This document shows, one piece after another, positions 51,538 to 61,391 of a DNA stretch of 64,000 bases; position 1 is the first letter of the stretch; every line of letters begins with the position of its first letter. The notes under the pieces were generated by a model. The model worked only from the letters and a program-made list of their open reading frames with translations. It was not told the DNA's origin and searched no databases. The stretch spans positions 1 to 64,000 of the forward strand of contig DAOTUI010000090.1 of the NCBI GenBank assembly GCA_034437035.1. The letters run 5' to 3'. This DNA is from CAKZQX01 sp034437035 (lineage in GTDB: Bacteria; Chloroflexota; Chloroflexia; Chloroflexales; Chloroflexaceae). The translations under genes were made by a program, and so were the position numbers.

Positions 51538-52530
51538 CTACACCCGGTAGCAGGCCACATGGTGCCCACTGCCCTTATCCTCCAGCGGCGGGTGATCATT
51601 ATCCTCGCAGACCTTTGCCGCCAGTGGGCAGCGATCATAGAAGCGACAGCGCGGCACCGGGTCAATCGGCTTGCTGATGCCGCCCTTGATCTCGACCGGC
51701 GTGCGCGTCCAGCGCGGATCAGGCACCGGCACCGCTGAGAGCAGCGCCTTCGTGTAGGGATGCTGTGGGCGTTGCAGCACCTCTTCGGTGTCGCCCATCT
51801 CGACAATCTTGCCCAGGTACATTACCGCCAATCGGGTTGACATGTAGCGGGCGACTGCCAGATCGTGGGTAATGTAGAGGTAGGTCACGCCCAGTTGCTC
51901 GCCCAGGTTCTGCATCAGTTGCATAATGCTGGTGCGGATAGAGACATCCAGCATCGACGTCGGCTCGTCGGCGATCACAAAGGCCGGTTCGATGACCAGT
52001 GCCCGCGCAATGGCTACCCGCTGCCGCTGCCCACCGGATATTTCATGCGGAAAGCGGAACATGTAGGTCGAAGGCGGCGACAGACCGACCAGACTGAGTA
52101 ACTCGGCCACGCGTTCCTGCTGATCCAGCACATTGCCGATATTCTGCACCTGCAACGGCTCGGCGATGGTGTCAAAAATCGTGCGCCGGGGATTGAGCGA
52201 CTCATACGGGTCTTGAAAGATCATCTGAACCTTGCGCCGAAACGGTTTGATGTCACGCCGCTGGAGCCGCGCCACATCGAGCGCCTGACCATCGAACTGC
52301 ATAAATACATGCCCGGCGGTGATATCCAGCAGGCGCACCAGCAACTTCCCGGTGGTGGTCTTGCCCGATCCCGACTCGCCTACCAGTCCCAGACTCTCGC
52401 CAGGGGCAATTGCGAAGTCCAGGCCATCCACCGCGTGAATAAACGAGGTGGGCGTGCGCAAAAACCCGGCATTGAGCGGGAAGAGCTTGCGCAGCCCCTC
52501 TACGCGCACCAGCGCTTCACTGCTCGTCAT
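51538..52530 (-). CDS. oppF: Oligopeptide/dipeptide ABC transporter ATPase, OppF type (operon 1)
   Basis: 330 residues. Walker A GESGSGKTTTGKLL, signature SGGQRQRVAIARAL, Walker B FVIADEPTSML. C-terminal Cys block (CRFYDRCPLAAKVCE) typical of Opp/Dpp ATPases. Overlaps oppD by ATGA. Last gene of operon 1. Confidence 0.95.
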   Translation of the reverse strand: MTSSEALVRVEGLRKLFPLNAGFLRTPTSFIHAVDGLDFAIAPGESLGLVGESGSGKTTTGKLLVRLLDITAGHVFMQFDGQALDVARLQRRDIKPFRRKVQMIFQDPYESLNPRRTIFDTIAEPLQVQNIGNVLDQQERVAELLSLVGLSPPSTYMFRFPHEISGGQRQRVAIARALVIEPAFVIADEPTSMLDVSIRTSIMQLMQNLGEQLGVTYLYITHDLAVARYMSTRLAVMYLGKIVEMGDTEEVLQRPQHPYTKALLSAVPVPDPRWTRTPVEIKGGISKPIDPVPRCRFYDRCPLAAKVCEDNDHPPLEDKGSGHHVACYRV

Positions 52531-53501
52531 GCTGTCACCTCCTGCGGATGCCAGCAGGCGGCATAGTGCCCCCCACCATGATCCTTGAATTCCGGCTCCT
52601 GCTGCCGGCAGATCTCGGTGGCAAAGGGACAGCGCGGGTGAAAGCGGCAGCCGGAGGGCGGATAGAGCAAATTCGGCGGCTCACCCGCCAGGGTCTGCAA
52701 CTCCCGTTTGGGCCCGGTGACGCTGGGGAAGGCTGACATTAGCGCGACGGTGTAGGGATGTACCGGGTGATGGAAAATCTCATCGGCGCTTGCCAGTTCG
52801 ACCAGCTTGCCCGCATACATCACTCCGATGCGGTCGCTGACCTCGGCAATGACGGCGATATCATGGGAGATGTAGATCATGCTCATCCCGATCATCTCCT
52901 GCAGCGTCTTCAACTGGCGCAGCAGCGCATCCTGCACAATCACATCCAGCGCGGTGGTCGGCTCATCGGCAATAACCAGGTCCGGGTTACAGGAGAGCGC
53001 CATTGCAATAACGGCCCGCTGGCGCATGCCACCGCTGTATTCGTGCGGATACTGGTCCATCAACGTAGGATCGAGCCCCACCATGGTGAAAAGCTCGGCC
53101 ACGCGCTGCCGGGCCTGCTCGTGAGAGTAGAGCCCCAGATGCGTCTCCATGGCCTCGATAATCTGGTCGCCCACGCGATAGACCGGGTTGAGCGAGTTCA
53201 TCGCCGCCTGGAACACCATTGAGATGTTGCGCCAGCGGTAGGGTCGCATCTCCTCCTCGCTCAGGGGCACAAAGTCGGTTCCCTTGAAGCGGATCTGCCC
53301 GCCCCTGATGACGGCGTTATCGGCCAGCAGCTTGAGCAGGCTGTTTGCCACCGAGGTTTTACCACAGCCCGACTCGCCCACCAGTCCGAGCGACTCGCCC
53401 TCGTCCAGCGTAAAGCTGACATCATCCACCGCCGAGACTACTCCCGCGCGGGTGGTATAGTGCATCGTCAGGTTTTCAACCCGCAGAATTGTTTCCGGCA
53501 T
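52527..53501 (-). CDS. oppD: Oligopeptide/dipeptide ABC transporter ATPase, OppD type (operon 1)
   Basis: 324 residues from ATG 53501. Walker A GESGCGKTSVANSLL, signature YSGGMRQRAVIAMAL, Walker B LVIADEPTTALD, C-terminal CRFHPRCPFATEIC. The open frame to 53546 is without ribosome site and reads degenerate ATCCGTAGTCTGTATCCC words. Pairs with OppF to energise the permease. Confidence 0.94.
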   Translation of the reverse strand: MPETILRVENLTMHYTTRAGVVSAVDDVSFTLDEGESLGLVGESGCGKTSVANSLLKLLADNAVIRGGQIRFKGTDFVPLSEEEMRPYRWRNISMVFQAAMNSLNPVYRVGDQIIEAMETHLGLYSHEQARQRVAELFTMVGLDPTLMDQYPHEYSGGMRQRAVIAMALSCNPDLVIADEPTTALDVIVQDALLRQLKTLQEMIGMSMIYISHDIAVIAEVSDRIGVMYAGKLVELASADEIFHHPVHPYTVALMSAFPSVTGPKRELQTLAGEPPNLLYPPSGCRFHPRCPFATEICRQQEPEFKDHGGGHYAACWHPQEVTA

Positions 53502-53556
53502 TGATTTCTCGTTCGTAATCCGTAGTCTGTATCCCGTATTGTTCACGCCTCACGCC

Positions 53557-54561
53557 CTATCGTTTGCGCAGGCGGGGGTTGATCACCTCGTCCAGGGCGC
53601 GACCCACCAGGTAGAATGCCGCGCAAAGCAGGGTGATCGACAGGCCGGGCGGGACAATCAGCCACCAGGTCTCGAAATTGAGTAGATATCCCGCCGACTG
53701 GGTGGTATGGATCATCAACCCCCAGGACATGCGAATATTCAGCAAACCGAAATAGGAGAGAATCGCCTCGGCAAAGATTGCATCTGTGACGGTAAACATC
53801 ATGTAGAGAAAAGTCAACGGCAGCAGGTTGGGGATAATATGCCGCAGAATGATATGCCAGTGGCTGCCCCCGGCGACCCGCGCCGCCTCGACATACGTCC
53901 GTACCTTGATCGTCAACGCCTGCGACTTGATAATCACCGTCGTTGCACCAAAGCCGGAGAGAATACCAATCACCAGCGCCAGCAGCGGCAGATCGAGCGT
54001 AAACAGCCCGCCCAGCACAATCAGCAGCACAATCGCGGGCAGCGTAATCACCAGATCGGCCAGGCGCATAAAAAAGGTATCGATCCAGCCGCCGAAGTAG
54101 GCCGCCAGCGCGCCGATTGATGTGCCGATTGTGACAGTAATCAGCGCTGCCACCATCCCCAGGATAAACTCCGACGCGGTGCTAAACATCAACTGGCTTA
54201 ATACATCGCGCCCCAGCGGATCGGTGCCGAGCCAGTGCCGTGCCGAGGGCGACGACGGGTGCGGCGCGGCCAGCGGGTCAAACCCGATGACCGGATCATA
54301 GATCAGCGGATCCCAGACGGTTCCTATCAGCAGCGGATGCGCAAGCGCCAGTCCCGCATAGAAGAGGATAATCGCCAGGCCGATCAAGCCGATCTTATTC
54401 TCGGTAAACAGCTTCCAGTTATTCCAGAGTGTACCCGCCAGTAGTCGCAGGCGTACGCGCCACAGCGGTTGTGCGCGCAGACGTTCACGCTCCTGCGGGT
54501 CAAGCGCGGTACCGGCAGGCTGCGCGGTGGCAAACGGGTTACGGCGTTCTTCAGTTGCCAC
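53557..54561 (-). CDS. oppC: Peptide ABC transporter permease, OppC type (operon 1)
   Basis: 334 residues, six membrane helices, N-terminal cytosolic extension. GTDPLGRDVLSQL and the EAA loop EAARVAGGSHWHIILRHIIP. Membrane half with OppB. Starts 10 bp after the oppB stop. Confidence 0.94.
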   Translation of the reverse strand: MATEERRNPFATAQPAGTALDPQERERLRAQPLWRVRLRLLAGTLWNNWKLFTENKIGLIGLAIILFYAGLALAHPLLIGTVWDPLIYDPVIGFDPLAAPHPSSPSARHWLGTDPLGRDVLSQLMFSTASEFILGMVAALITVTIGTSIGALAAYFGGWIDTFFMRLADLVITLPAIVLLIVLGGLFTLDLPLLALVIGILSGFGATTVIIKSQALTIKVRTYVEAARVAGGSHWHIILRHIIPNLLPLTFLYMMFTVTDAIFAEAILSYFGLLNIRMSWGLMIHTTQSAGYLLNFETWWLIVPPGLSITLLCAAFYLVGRALDEVINPRLRKR

Positions 54562-54570
54562 AAACTCCTC

Positions 54571-55722
54571 CTAACCGTAGCGGATACGTGGATCCAGAAA
54601 AGCATAGAGAATATCGACCACCAGGTGCGCCAGTAGCGCAAAGATTGCAGTAAATATCAGCGCTCCCATCATCATCGGGATATCCTGCACCACTGCCGAG
54701 GTGAGCAGCACTTCGCCCATCCCCGGCCAGGAGAACACACCCTCGGTGATGACGCCACCGCTCAGGGCGAAGGCCAGACTAAAGACCAGCGAGGTGACAA
54801 CGGGCAGCATGGCGTTGCGCGCGGCATGTTTGTCACGGATAACTTTTTCGGGCAGTCCTTTGGCGCGTGCCGTGGTGATATAGTCTTCGCGCAGCGTCTC
54901 CAGCATGCTGTTGCGGGTCAGCAGCATGGTGCCGGCAAACGAGATCAGCGTGAGCGTCAGTACCGGCAGCATCAAGTGATGCAGAATGTTCAGGGCATAC
55001 GGTCCCAGCCCCGATGCCCCCCAGATCCCTACCACAACGGCCAGACCCAGCCCCATTCCGCCCCAGTGTGCCACCCGCCGCCGGCGCGTGTCGATCCGGC
55101 GGGTCAGGATGAACCAGGTTAGCAGCACAATCGAAACGACCAGTGCGGTTAGCAGCATCCGGTTGAAGACCACATTTGCCTCAACCGGAGCGCGTCGCCA
55201 GAGCGTTGGCGTAATAAATTTGCCGATGGGGAACCAGTCCAGGGTGAAGGCAAACAGCCAGATCATCAACAGGCCAAACCAGGGCGTAAAGACCGTGTAG
55301 AGCGTCACGCCGCCGATGGTTGTGACATATTCGAGCACCCGTCCACGTCGCCACGCCAGGAGCTTACCGACGAAAAATCCCACATAAAATGAGACAACGG
55401 TCGATGAGATAAACAGCATCAGCGTGCGCGGGGCGCGTTCGAGGATGACATCAACCACCGGGCGGGGATAGTACTGAAAGGAAACCCCCAGATCTCCGCG
55501 CAGGAAGGAGCCGATGTAGCGAAAGAAGCGCTCATGCGGCGGGCGGTCCAGGCCGAGGCTGGCCGCGATCGCCTCGCGCTGCGCCGGCGTCAGCTTGGGA
55601 TCTTGCAGAAAAAGCTGGCTAAAATCACCCGGCATGGCCTCCAGCAGCATGTAGGAGAGCGCCAGGAAGAGAAAGAATGTCAGGATGATCTGCAACAGGC
55701 GTTGCGCAATGTAGCGTACCAA
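54571..55722 (-). CDS. oppB: Peptide ABC transporter permease, OppB type (operon 1)
   Basis: 383 residues, with an enlarged region near residues 180-250 containing TRRIDTRRRRVAHWG. EAA loop TTARAKGLPEKVIRDKHAAR. PGDFSQLFLQDPKLT at the first periplasmic loop is typical. Confidence 0.93.
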   Translation of the reverse strand: MVRYIAQRLLQIILTFFLFLALSYMLLEAMPGDFSQLFLQDPKLTPAQREAIAASLGLDRPPHERFFRYIGSFLRGDLGVSFQYYPRPVVDVILERAPRTLMLFISSTVVSFYVGFFVGKLLAWRRGRVLEYVTTIGGVTLYTVFTPWFGLLMIWLFAFTLDWFPIGKFITPTLWRRAPVEANVVFNRMLLTALVVSIVLLTWFILTRRIDTRRRRVAHWGGMGLGLAVVVGIWGASGLGPYALNILHHLMLPVLTLTLISFAGTMLLTRNSMLETLREDYITTARAKGLPEKVIRDKHAARNAMLPVVTSLVFSLAFALSGGVITEGVFSWPGMGEVLLTSAVVQDIPMMMGALIFTAIFALLAHLVVDILYAFLDPRIRYG

Positions 55723-55782
55723 GCGCGGACCTCCGTTTAGGTAAGGTTATAGGGGACAGGACACCGGGTACAGGGTACAGAG

Positions 55783-55810
55783 TTTGTTCTTTGTTCTTTG
55801 TTCTTTGTTC
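55783..55810. repeat. Four exact TTTGTTC tandem repeats
   Basis: 7-bp unit four times, followed by degenerate TTTACTC, TTTATTG. Together with the ACAGGACACCGGGTACAGGG stretch before it, it fills the gap between oppB and the binding-protein gene. Confidence 0.85.
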
Positions 55811-55830
55811 TTTACTCTTTATTGTAAACA

Positions 55831-55866
55831 GGAGCGCAGCCGAGCTATTCACACCGGCTGCGCTCC
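55831..55866 (-). terminator. Hairpin between binding protein 1 and oppB
   Basis: GGAGCGCAGCCG pairs with CGGCTGCGCTCC, 12-bp stem, 12-nt loop, 14 bp after the binding-protein stop. Such hairpins usually let the binding protein be made in excess of the permease. Confidence 0.7.
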
Positions 55867-55879
55867 AGGTTCGCTCGGT

Positions 55880-57955
55880 CTACTCCATCGTCACCGCTGA
55901 GGGGAAGCCATACAGGTTCTGCAACCCGTCCAGGGTTTCAGTGTATGGAAAGTCAAGCTGATCGGAATAGACCTCGGTGATACTGGTGGCAAAGAGCACC
56001 ACATAGGGCAACTCCTCGGCCAGGGTCTGCTGGATCTCGTCAGCAATCTCCTTACACTCATCGAAGGTGGTGCAGGACTTGATGCCGTTCGCCAGTTCGT
56101 CAAATTCGGGGTTGGTGTAGCCCCCCGCGTTGAAGTCACCCGGAGCCGCGCGGTCACTATGGAAGAAGTCGCGCACATAGTCGGGAAAGATAGTCAGACC
56201 CCAACCCAGGATGAACATATCGAAATCTAACTGATCGGTGCGGTCCAGAATGACGTTAAAGCCGGTCAGATTGGCTTGCACGGGGATACCAAACTCGTTC
56301 AACCACTGCTCCACCCAGATCGCATAGGTTGAGCGCAGCGGATCATAGCCGGGACCGGGCGAGAGCAGTTCCAGTTCGGTCATTGTCTCGCCCCCCGGCA
56401 AGACCAGGGTGCCGCCACGGACAACCTGCTGGTTGTCGGCATCCCAGGTGGGCTTCTCGTCACCTTCCCAGGAGTAGCCCGCCTCCTCCAACAGTTGGAT
56501 CGCCTCGTTCAGGCGCTCCTCGCGGGTCATGGAGGTGCCGTCCTCATTCAGGCCATACTTAGGCACATCGTCGGTATACCAGAACTCGTTGCCCTCCGGC
56601 ACAAAGCTGTAGATCGGGTAGGCCACACCCTGCAAGATCTGCTGGGTGACAAACTCCTTATCAATCAGCACGGCGACCGCCTGCCGGAAGGCTTTGTCGT
56701 CCATCGGCGCGCGGCGCATGTTGAAGGAGAGGTAGCGGAAGCCGTTGGTGGGATTGTCGATGACCTGCAGATCCTCCTGTGCTTCGACCTGGGCACGCAA
56801 CCCCTTCTGCAGGCCGTTAGGACTGAGCATAAAGTCAATCTCACCCTGCTGCAGCGCCAGCAGCGAGGTATTCTGATCGCTGTAGATCGAGTGAATGGTC
56901 GCCGGGACAAAGGGCCCCACGGTGTAGTTTACAATCTCCTCGCTCACCGGCTCGCCGACCACATCCTCGTACATGCCCTCTTTGACTTCCTCGTAGGCAC
57001 CATTGGCATAGACACTAACCTCGGCCCCGGAGCGGAAGTATTCCGGATTGGCGGTGCTCTCGGCAAACGCACCTGCTTCCCGGTTGCTCAGCACAAACGA
57101 TCCGGCCTTGGGTTCGCCCTCCGGATCATGGCTGTAGAGGACATTTAGTGCCTCGTTGAGCGCCTCCTGGTATGCCAGCACCTCTTCTTCAGCGGCATCC
57201 TCGGCGGGGGGCTCCAGCGCGCCGACCGACTCGCGCGCCTGCTCAACAATCGGCCCCCAGTAGGCCTCCGACATAATCGGAGTCGTGAGCGTGCCATACT
57301 CATGCACTGCCAGGCCGGGGTTCTCATTGTAGTAGTATTTGACGGTGTAGTCGTCCGCCGCTTCAGCGCGATCTACAAATTCGGAATCGATAAAGGAAGC
57401 CCAGTTGCCGGTCAGTTGCAGTTCCAGCGAAGTATTAATGGTAAAAGCGACATCGCTTGCTGTTACCGCCGTACCGTCACTCCAGGTAATCCCCTCCTTC
57501 AGCGGCACTTCGCTCACATAAAACTCGCCTTCCTGCTCCAGCGGGCGCTCCGGCAATTCGGCGGCAGCCAGCGGCACCAGGGCAAAGGTCTTATCCGCCA
57601 GCCCCACCATGCTTATCGCCTGTGGACCAAGCACATATCCATCCCAGGTTGAGGTGCTGGGGCCCAGGTAATCCCAGTAGTTAATGGCCGACAGATCTTC
57701 AAAAATGCCCAGTTGATAGGGGATATCTGTGGTGGTTGGGGCCGCATCCGGCTCTGCGGCGGCCTCCGCGCTGGTCGGTTCTTCTGCCACTGCTTCACTG
57801 GTTGGCTCTGCGGCCTCTTCACCATCGGTTTCTGTAGCTGCGGCCTCCGGTTCTGTCGGCTCCTCAACTTCGGGCGCAGCCGGGCTGCAAGCTGCCAGGA
57901 TCAAGGTCAGGATTGTGATCAGGCCAACAAGTAGCGATAGTCGGTTTCGCAGCAT
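55880..57955 (-). CDS. oppA: Extracellular solute-binding lipoprotein family 5 (operon 1)
   Basis: 691 residues. Signal and lipobox ILAACS (C22), acidic Ala/Glu/Thr linker to about residue 75, then the family-5 fold (GITWSDGTAVTASDVAFTI, AFRQAVAVLIDKEFV). About 100 residues longer than usual. Captures peptides or similar solutes outside and passes them to OppBC. Confidence 0.94.
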   Translation of the reverse strand: MLRNRLSLLVGLITILTLILAACSPAAPEVEEPTEPEAAATETDGEEAAEPTSEAVAEEPTSAEAAAEPDAAPTTTDIPYQLGIFEDLSAINYWDYLGPSTSTWDGYVLGPQAISMVGLADKTFALVPLAAAELPERPLEQEGEFYVSEVPLKEGITWSDGTAVTASDVAFTINTSLELQLTGNWASFIDSEFVDRAEAADDYTVKYYYNENPGLAVHEYGTLTTPIMSEAYWGPIVEQARESVGALEPPAEDAAEEEVLAYQEALNEALNVLYSHDPEGEPKAGSFVLSNREAGAFAESTANPEYFRSGAEVSVYANGAYEEVKEGMYEDVVGEPVSEEIVNYTVGPFVPATIHSIYSDQNTSLLALQQGEIDFMLSPNGLQKGLRAQVEAQEDLQVIDNPTNGFRYLSFNMRRAPMDDKAFRQAVAVLIDKEFVTQQILQGVAYPIYSFVPEGNEFWYTDDVPKYGLNEDGTSMTREERLNEAIQLLEEAGYSWEGDEKPTWDADNQQVVRGGTLVLPGGETMTELELLSPGPGYDPLRSTYAIWVEQWLNEFGIPVQANLTGFNVILDRTDQLDFDMFILGWGLTIFPDYVRDFFHSDRAAPGDFNAGGYTNPEFDELANGIKSCTTFDECKEIADEIQQTLAEELPYVVLFATSITEVYSDQLDFPYTETLDGLQNLYGFPSAVTME

Positions 57956-58058
57956 CTTCCCGTCCTCCTTGTGTGACTACCATACAAGATTGTTGATATC
58001 TTACGTGTGTTTCATTTATATCATACTTTGCAGGAGTCAGCGAGGGCAAATGGTAAAC

Positions 58059-59039
58059 TTACCCCGATACTTCGTCCGCAAAGTGACAGGCCGACCAGTG
58101 ACCGGAGGCTTTTTTCTCGAAGGCCGGTTCAACCTCCCGGCAGATCTCGCGCGCCATCCAGCAGCGCGGGTGAAAGCGGCAACCGGCGGGCGGATTAATT
58201 GGGCTGGGCACATCGCCCTTGAGAATGATCCGTTCGCGCCGCACTGTCGGGTCGGGGATGGGAATGGCCGAGATCAGCGCCTTGGTGTAGGGATGCATCG
58301 GGCGGCGGAAGAGTTCGGCGCGCTCCGTCAGTTCGACAATCTTGCCCAGGTACATCACTCCGACGCGCCGGCTGATATGCTCAACCACGCTCAGGTCATG
58401 GGCAATGAAGAGGAAGGTCAGGCCAAACTCCTGCTGGAGGTTGCGCAACAGATTCAGCACCTGCGACTGCACACTCACATCCAGCGCCGATACCGGCTCG
58501 TCACAAATGATCAGTTTGGGCTCCATCACCAGGGCGCGGGCAATTCCGATGCGCTGCCGCTGCCCGCCGGAGAACTCATGCGGAAAGCGCTGCACATGCG
58601 TCGGGTGTAGCCCGACGCGCCCCAGCACTTCGCGGACGCGATCACGCCGCTCCTGCGCTGTTCCGATGCCATGGATCACCAGCCCCTCGGCGATGCTCTC
58701 ACCCACGGTAATCCGCGGATCGAGGGAGGCATAGGGATCTTGAAAGATAATCTGCATATCCCGGCGCAGCCTCTTCAAGCGCTGCCGCGAGACATTCAGC
58801 ACATCGCTGCCCTCGAACAGCACTTCCCCGCCGGTCGCCTCCTCCAGCCGCAGAATCACCCGCCCGGTGGTGGTTTTGCCGCAGCCGCTCTCCCCAACCA
58901 GGCCCAGCGTCTCGCCCTTTTGCAGGGCAAAACTCACCCCATCAACGGCGCGAACATTGGCAACCGTCCGGCGCATCATACCACCCTTGATCGGGAAGTG
59001 CTTGACCAGGTTATTAACTTCAAGTAGTGCGTCACTCAT
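58059..59039 (-). CDS. oppF: Oligopeptide/dipeptide ABC transporter ATPase, OppF type (operon 2)
   Basis: 326 residues. GESGCGKTTTGRVILRLE, FSGGQRQRIGIARAL, LIICDEPVSALD and a C-terminal CRFHPRCWMAREICRE block. Element E10 separates it from oppD of the same operon by 300 bp. Confidence 0.95.
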   Translation of the reverse strand: MSDALLEVNNLVKHFPIKGGMMRRTVANVRAVDGVSFALQKGETLGLVGESGCGKTTTGRVILRLEEATGGEVLFEGSDVLNVSRQRLKRLRRDMQIIFQDPYASLDPRITVGESIAEGLVIHGIGTAQERRDRVREVLGRVGLHPTHVQRFPHEFSGGQRQRIGIARALVMEPKLIICDEPVSALDVSVQSQVLNLLRNLQQEFGLTFLFIAHDLSVVEHISRRVGVMYLGKIVELTERAELFRRPMHPYTKALISAIPIPDPTVRRERIILKGDVPSPINPPAGCRFHPRCWMAREICREVEPAFEKKASGHWSACHFADEVSG

Positions 59040-59074
59040 ATATGTTCATTTCTATGTTATGCATTGTTCATTTA

Positions 59075-59291
59075 CACGACTTACGCGGTGGGCGATCAAA
59101 CTGGGTGTTTGTGCCCGATAAAGGCCGGCTTCGCCTCCGGCAGGGCGGAAGATTCCTTTCTTTTTCACAAAACATTTGCACAGAGTGCAAATGTTTTGTG
59201 AAAAAGAAAAAAGAGTACCATGCTGCCGCAGGCGAGTCGGGCCGTTCATCCAGGCACATGCCTGATTTGAATGCCCACCGCGTAAGTCGTG
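59075..59291 (+). repeat. Palindromic repeat element copy E10 inside operon 2
   Basis: 217 bp between oppD2 and oppF2. Ends CACGACTTACGCGGT and ACCGCGTAAGTCGTG. Arms 59157-59181 and 59185-59209 perfect over 25 bp around AGA. CATTTA flanks both sides (59069-59074, 59293-59298). In the mRNA it would form a long hairpin between two cistrons. Degenerate AACTCACAACTCA words follow at 59315-59340. Confidence 0.9.
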
Positions 59292-59339
59292 GCATTTACA
59301 GTCTTTATCACGTAAAACTCACAACTCACAACTCAAAAC

Positions 59340-60368
59340 TTACTTGTACAGCCAGCAGCGCACCTGACGCTTATCTTCCTTTTCCAGCAACTCGATCGGC
59401 TCGTCGCAGCGCTCAAAGCGGTGCGCGCAGCGATTGGCAAAGCGGCAGCCCTGCGGCGGGTTGATCAGGCCGGGCACGGTGCCGGGGATGACGGCCAGTT
59501 CTTCGCGGGTCTGCCCCAGCACCGGCACCGAGGCCAGCAAGCCCTGGGTGTAGGGATGTTTGGGATCGGTGAAGAGACTGCGCACATCGGCATACTCGAC
59601 AATCTGCCCGGCATACATTACCGCAACCGTGTCCGCCATTTCCGCCACCACGCCCATATCGTGCGTAATCAGGATGATCGCAGTGTCGATCTTCTCGCGC
59701 AGATCTTTCATCAGATCGAGGATCTGCGCCTGGATCGTCACATCCAGCGCGGTGGTCGGCTCGTCGGCGATCAGCAGTTCGGGGTTGCAGGCCAGGGCCA
59801 TAGCAATCATCACGCGCTGGCACTGCCCGCCGGATAACTCGTGGGGATACTGGCGCAGCCGCCGCGCCGGATCAGGCAATCCGACCATGCCCAGCAGTTC
59901 GATGCAGCGCTGCCGGGCCTCCTCAACCGTCAACCCCTGGTGGATCTGCAGCGCCTCGATAATCTGGTCGCCGACGCGAAACACCGGGTTGAGGCTGGTC
60001 GTCGGCTGCTGGAAGATCATCGAGATCCGATTGCCCCGGATTTTGCGCATCTGATCTTCGTTTGCCTGGAGTAGATTGTTACCGTCAAAGAGGATCTCAC
60101 CCGCGACGATTTTGCCGGGTGACTGGATCAACCGCATAATCGAAAGGGAGGTGACACTCTTCCCGCTGCCGCTCTCGCCCACAATTCCTAACGTCTCGCC
60201 CCGCCGCACAGTCAAATCAACGCCATCAACCGCCTGGACCGCGCCTTCCTCCGTCTCGAAATAGGTCTTGAGCCCACGCACCCGCAGCAGTATCCGCGCA
60301 TCATTCTGACTGGGCAGCGACGAGCGGACGGCTCTCTCGGTCATTGCTGGTTGCTCCATAGACATCAT
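59340..60368 (-). CDS. oppD: Oligopeptide/dipeptide ABC transporter ATPase, OppD type (operon 2)
   Basis: 342 residues. GESGSGKSVTSLSIMRL, LSGGQCQRVMIAMAL, LLIADEPTTALD, C-terminal CRFANRCAHRFERC. Starts at one of several close ATGs (60368, 60365, 60359). Confidence 0.95.
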   Translation of the reverse strand: MMSMEQPAMTERAVRSSLPSQNDARILLRVRGLKTYFETEEGAVQAVDGVDLTVRRGETLGIVGESGSGKSVTSLSIMRLIQSPGKIVAGEILFDGNNLLQANEDQMRKIRGNRISMIFQQPTTSLNPVFRVGDQIIEALQIHQGLTVEEARQRCIELLGMVGLPDPARRLRQYPHELSGGQCQRVMIAMALACNPELLIADEPTTALDVTIQAQILDLMKDLREKIDTAIILITHDMGVVAEMADTVAVMYAGQIVEYADVRSLFTDPKHPYTQGLLASVPVLGQTREELAVIPGTVPGLINPPQGCRFANRCAHRFERCDEPIELLEKEDKRQVRCWLYK

Positions 60369-60386
60369 TTGTCCTTCTACGACTTC

Positions 60387-61382
60387 CTACAATTTCAGGC
60401 GCGGATCAAGCGCATCGCGCATCCCATCACCAATAAAGTTAATCGCCAGCGCACACAGCAGCAGCGGCAGGCCCGGCACCAGCGGCAACCAGGGCTCATT
60501 AAACATATTGCTCTGGGCAAAGGCCAGCATATTGCCCCAGGTCGGCGTCGGATCTTGCACGCCAAATCCCAGGAAGCTCAGGGATGACTCCAGCACCAGG
60601 ATGGTATTGATCAGCAGGGTAAAATCGACAATGATTGGTGGGTAGGCATTGGGGAAAATATGCTTCAAGATAATCCGTGGGTTGGATGCGCCCAGCGCCC
60701 GCGACGACTCGATATACACCTGCTCGCGCACCGACAGCACCATCCCGCGCATCAGGCGGGCTGTGGGTGTCCAGTTCAACAGAGCCAGTGCAAGCACCAG
60801 CAGCGTCACCTTGCGTGCTTCGGTGTCCGGCACTGCCGTTAACGCCGCCGTAATGCTGACGGCGAAATCGGGGATGGGAATAAGATTCTCATTCTGCAGC
60901 AGAATCGACGAGAGGATCAGCAGCACAATAAATAAGGGAAAGGTCGAGATAAACTCCAGCGTCCGCGTAATGGCAATATCGATCCAGCCACCGAAATAGC
61001 CGGCCAGCAACCCCAGGAAGATGCCGGTCAGTACGGCAATGGTTGAGGTGGTCAGCGCTACGGTTAGCGAGACCCGCCCGGCATACAACACCCGCGTGAA
61101 GTAATCCCGCCCCAGGTTATCGGTGCCAAAAATATGCAGTTGCCCCGTATCCGGATCAGCCGTCAGCGGCGTGAGAAAGCGCCTGGTGATATCGTTCTCG
61201 CGCGGCGAGAAGGGCGTCAGGTAGGGCGCAAAAAACGCGGCCAGCAGGATCAGAAGCAGCACCACCAGACTGATCATTGCCAGGCGATGCCGCCGAAAGC
61301 GCCGCAGCACAATCGACCACTGACCCTCGGAGCGCGTATCGCGCAGTTCATCAACGCCGGCAACCGGTGAAGTTGTAGCCAT
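60387..61382 (-). CDS. oppC: Peptide ABC transporter permease, OppC type (operon 2)
   Basis: 331 residues. FGTDNLGRDYFTRVLYAGR, and the EAA loop ESSRALGASNPRIILKHIFP. Paralog of 53557-54561. 9 bp after oppB. Confidence 0.95.
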   Translation of the reverse strand: MATTSPVAGVDELRDTRSEGQWSIVLRRFRRHRLAMISLVVLLLILLAAFFAPYLTPFSPRENDITRRFLTPLTADPDTGQLHIFGTDNLGRDYFTRVLYAGRVSLTVALTTSTIAVLTGIFLGLLAGYFGGWIDIAITRTLEFISTFPLFIVLLILSSILLQNENLIPIPDFAVSITAALTAVPDTEARKVTLLVLALALLNWTPTARLMRGMVLSVREQVYIESSRALGASNPRIILKHIFPNAYPPIIVDFTLLINTILVLESSLSFLGFGVQDPTPTWGNMLAFAQSNMFNEPWLPLVPGLPLLLCALAINFIGDGMRDALDPRLKL

Positions 61383-61391
61383 AGCGCGCTC

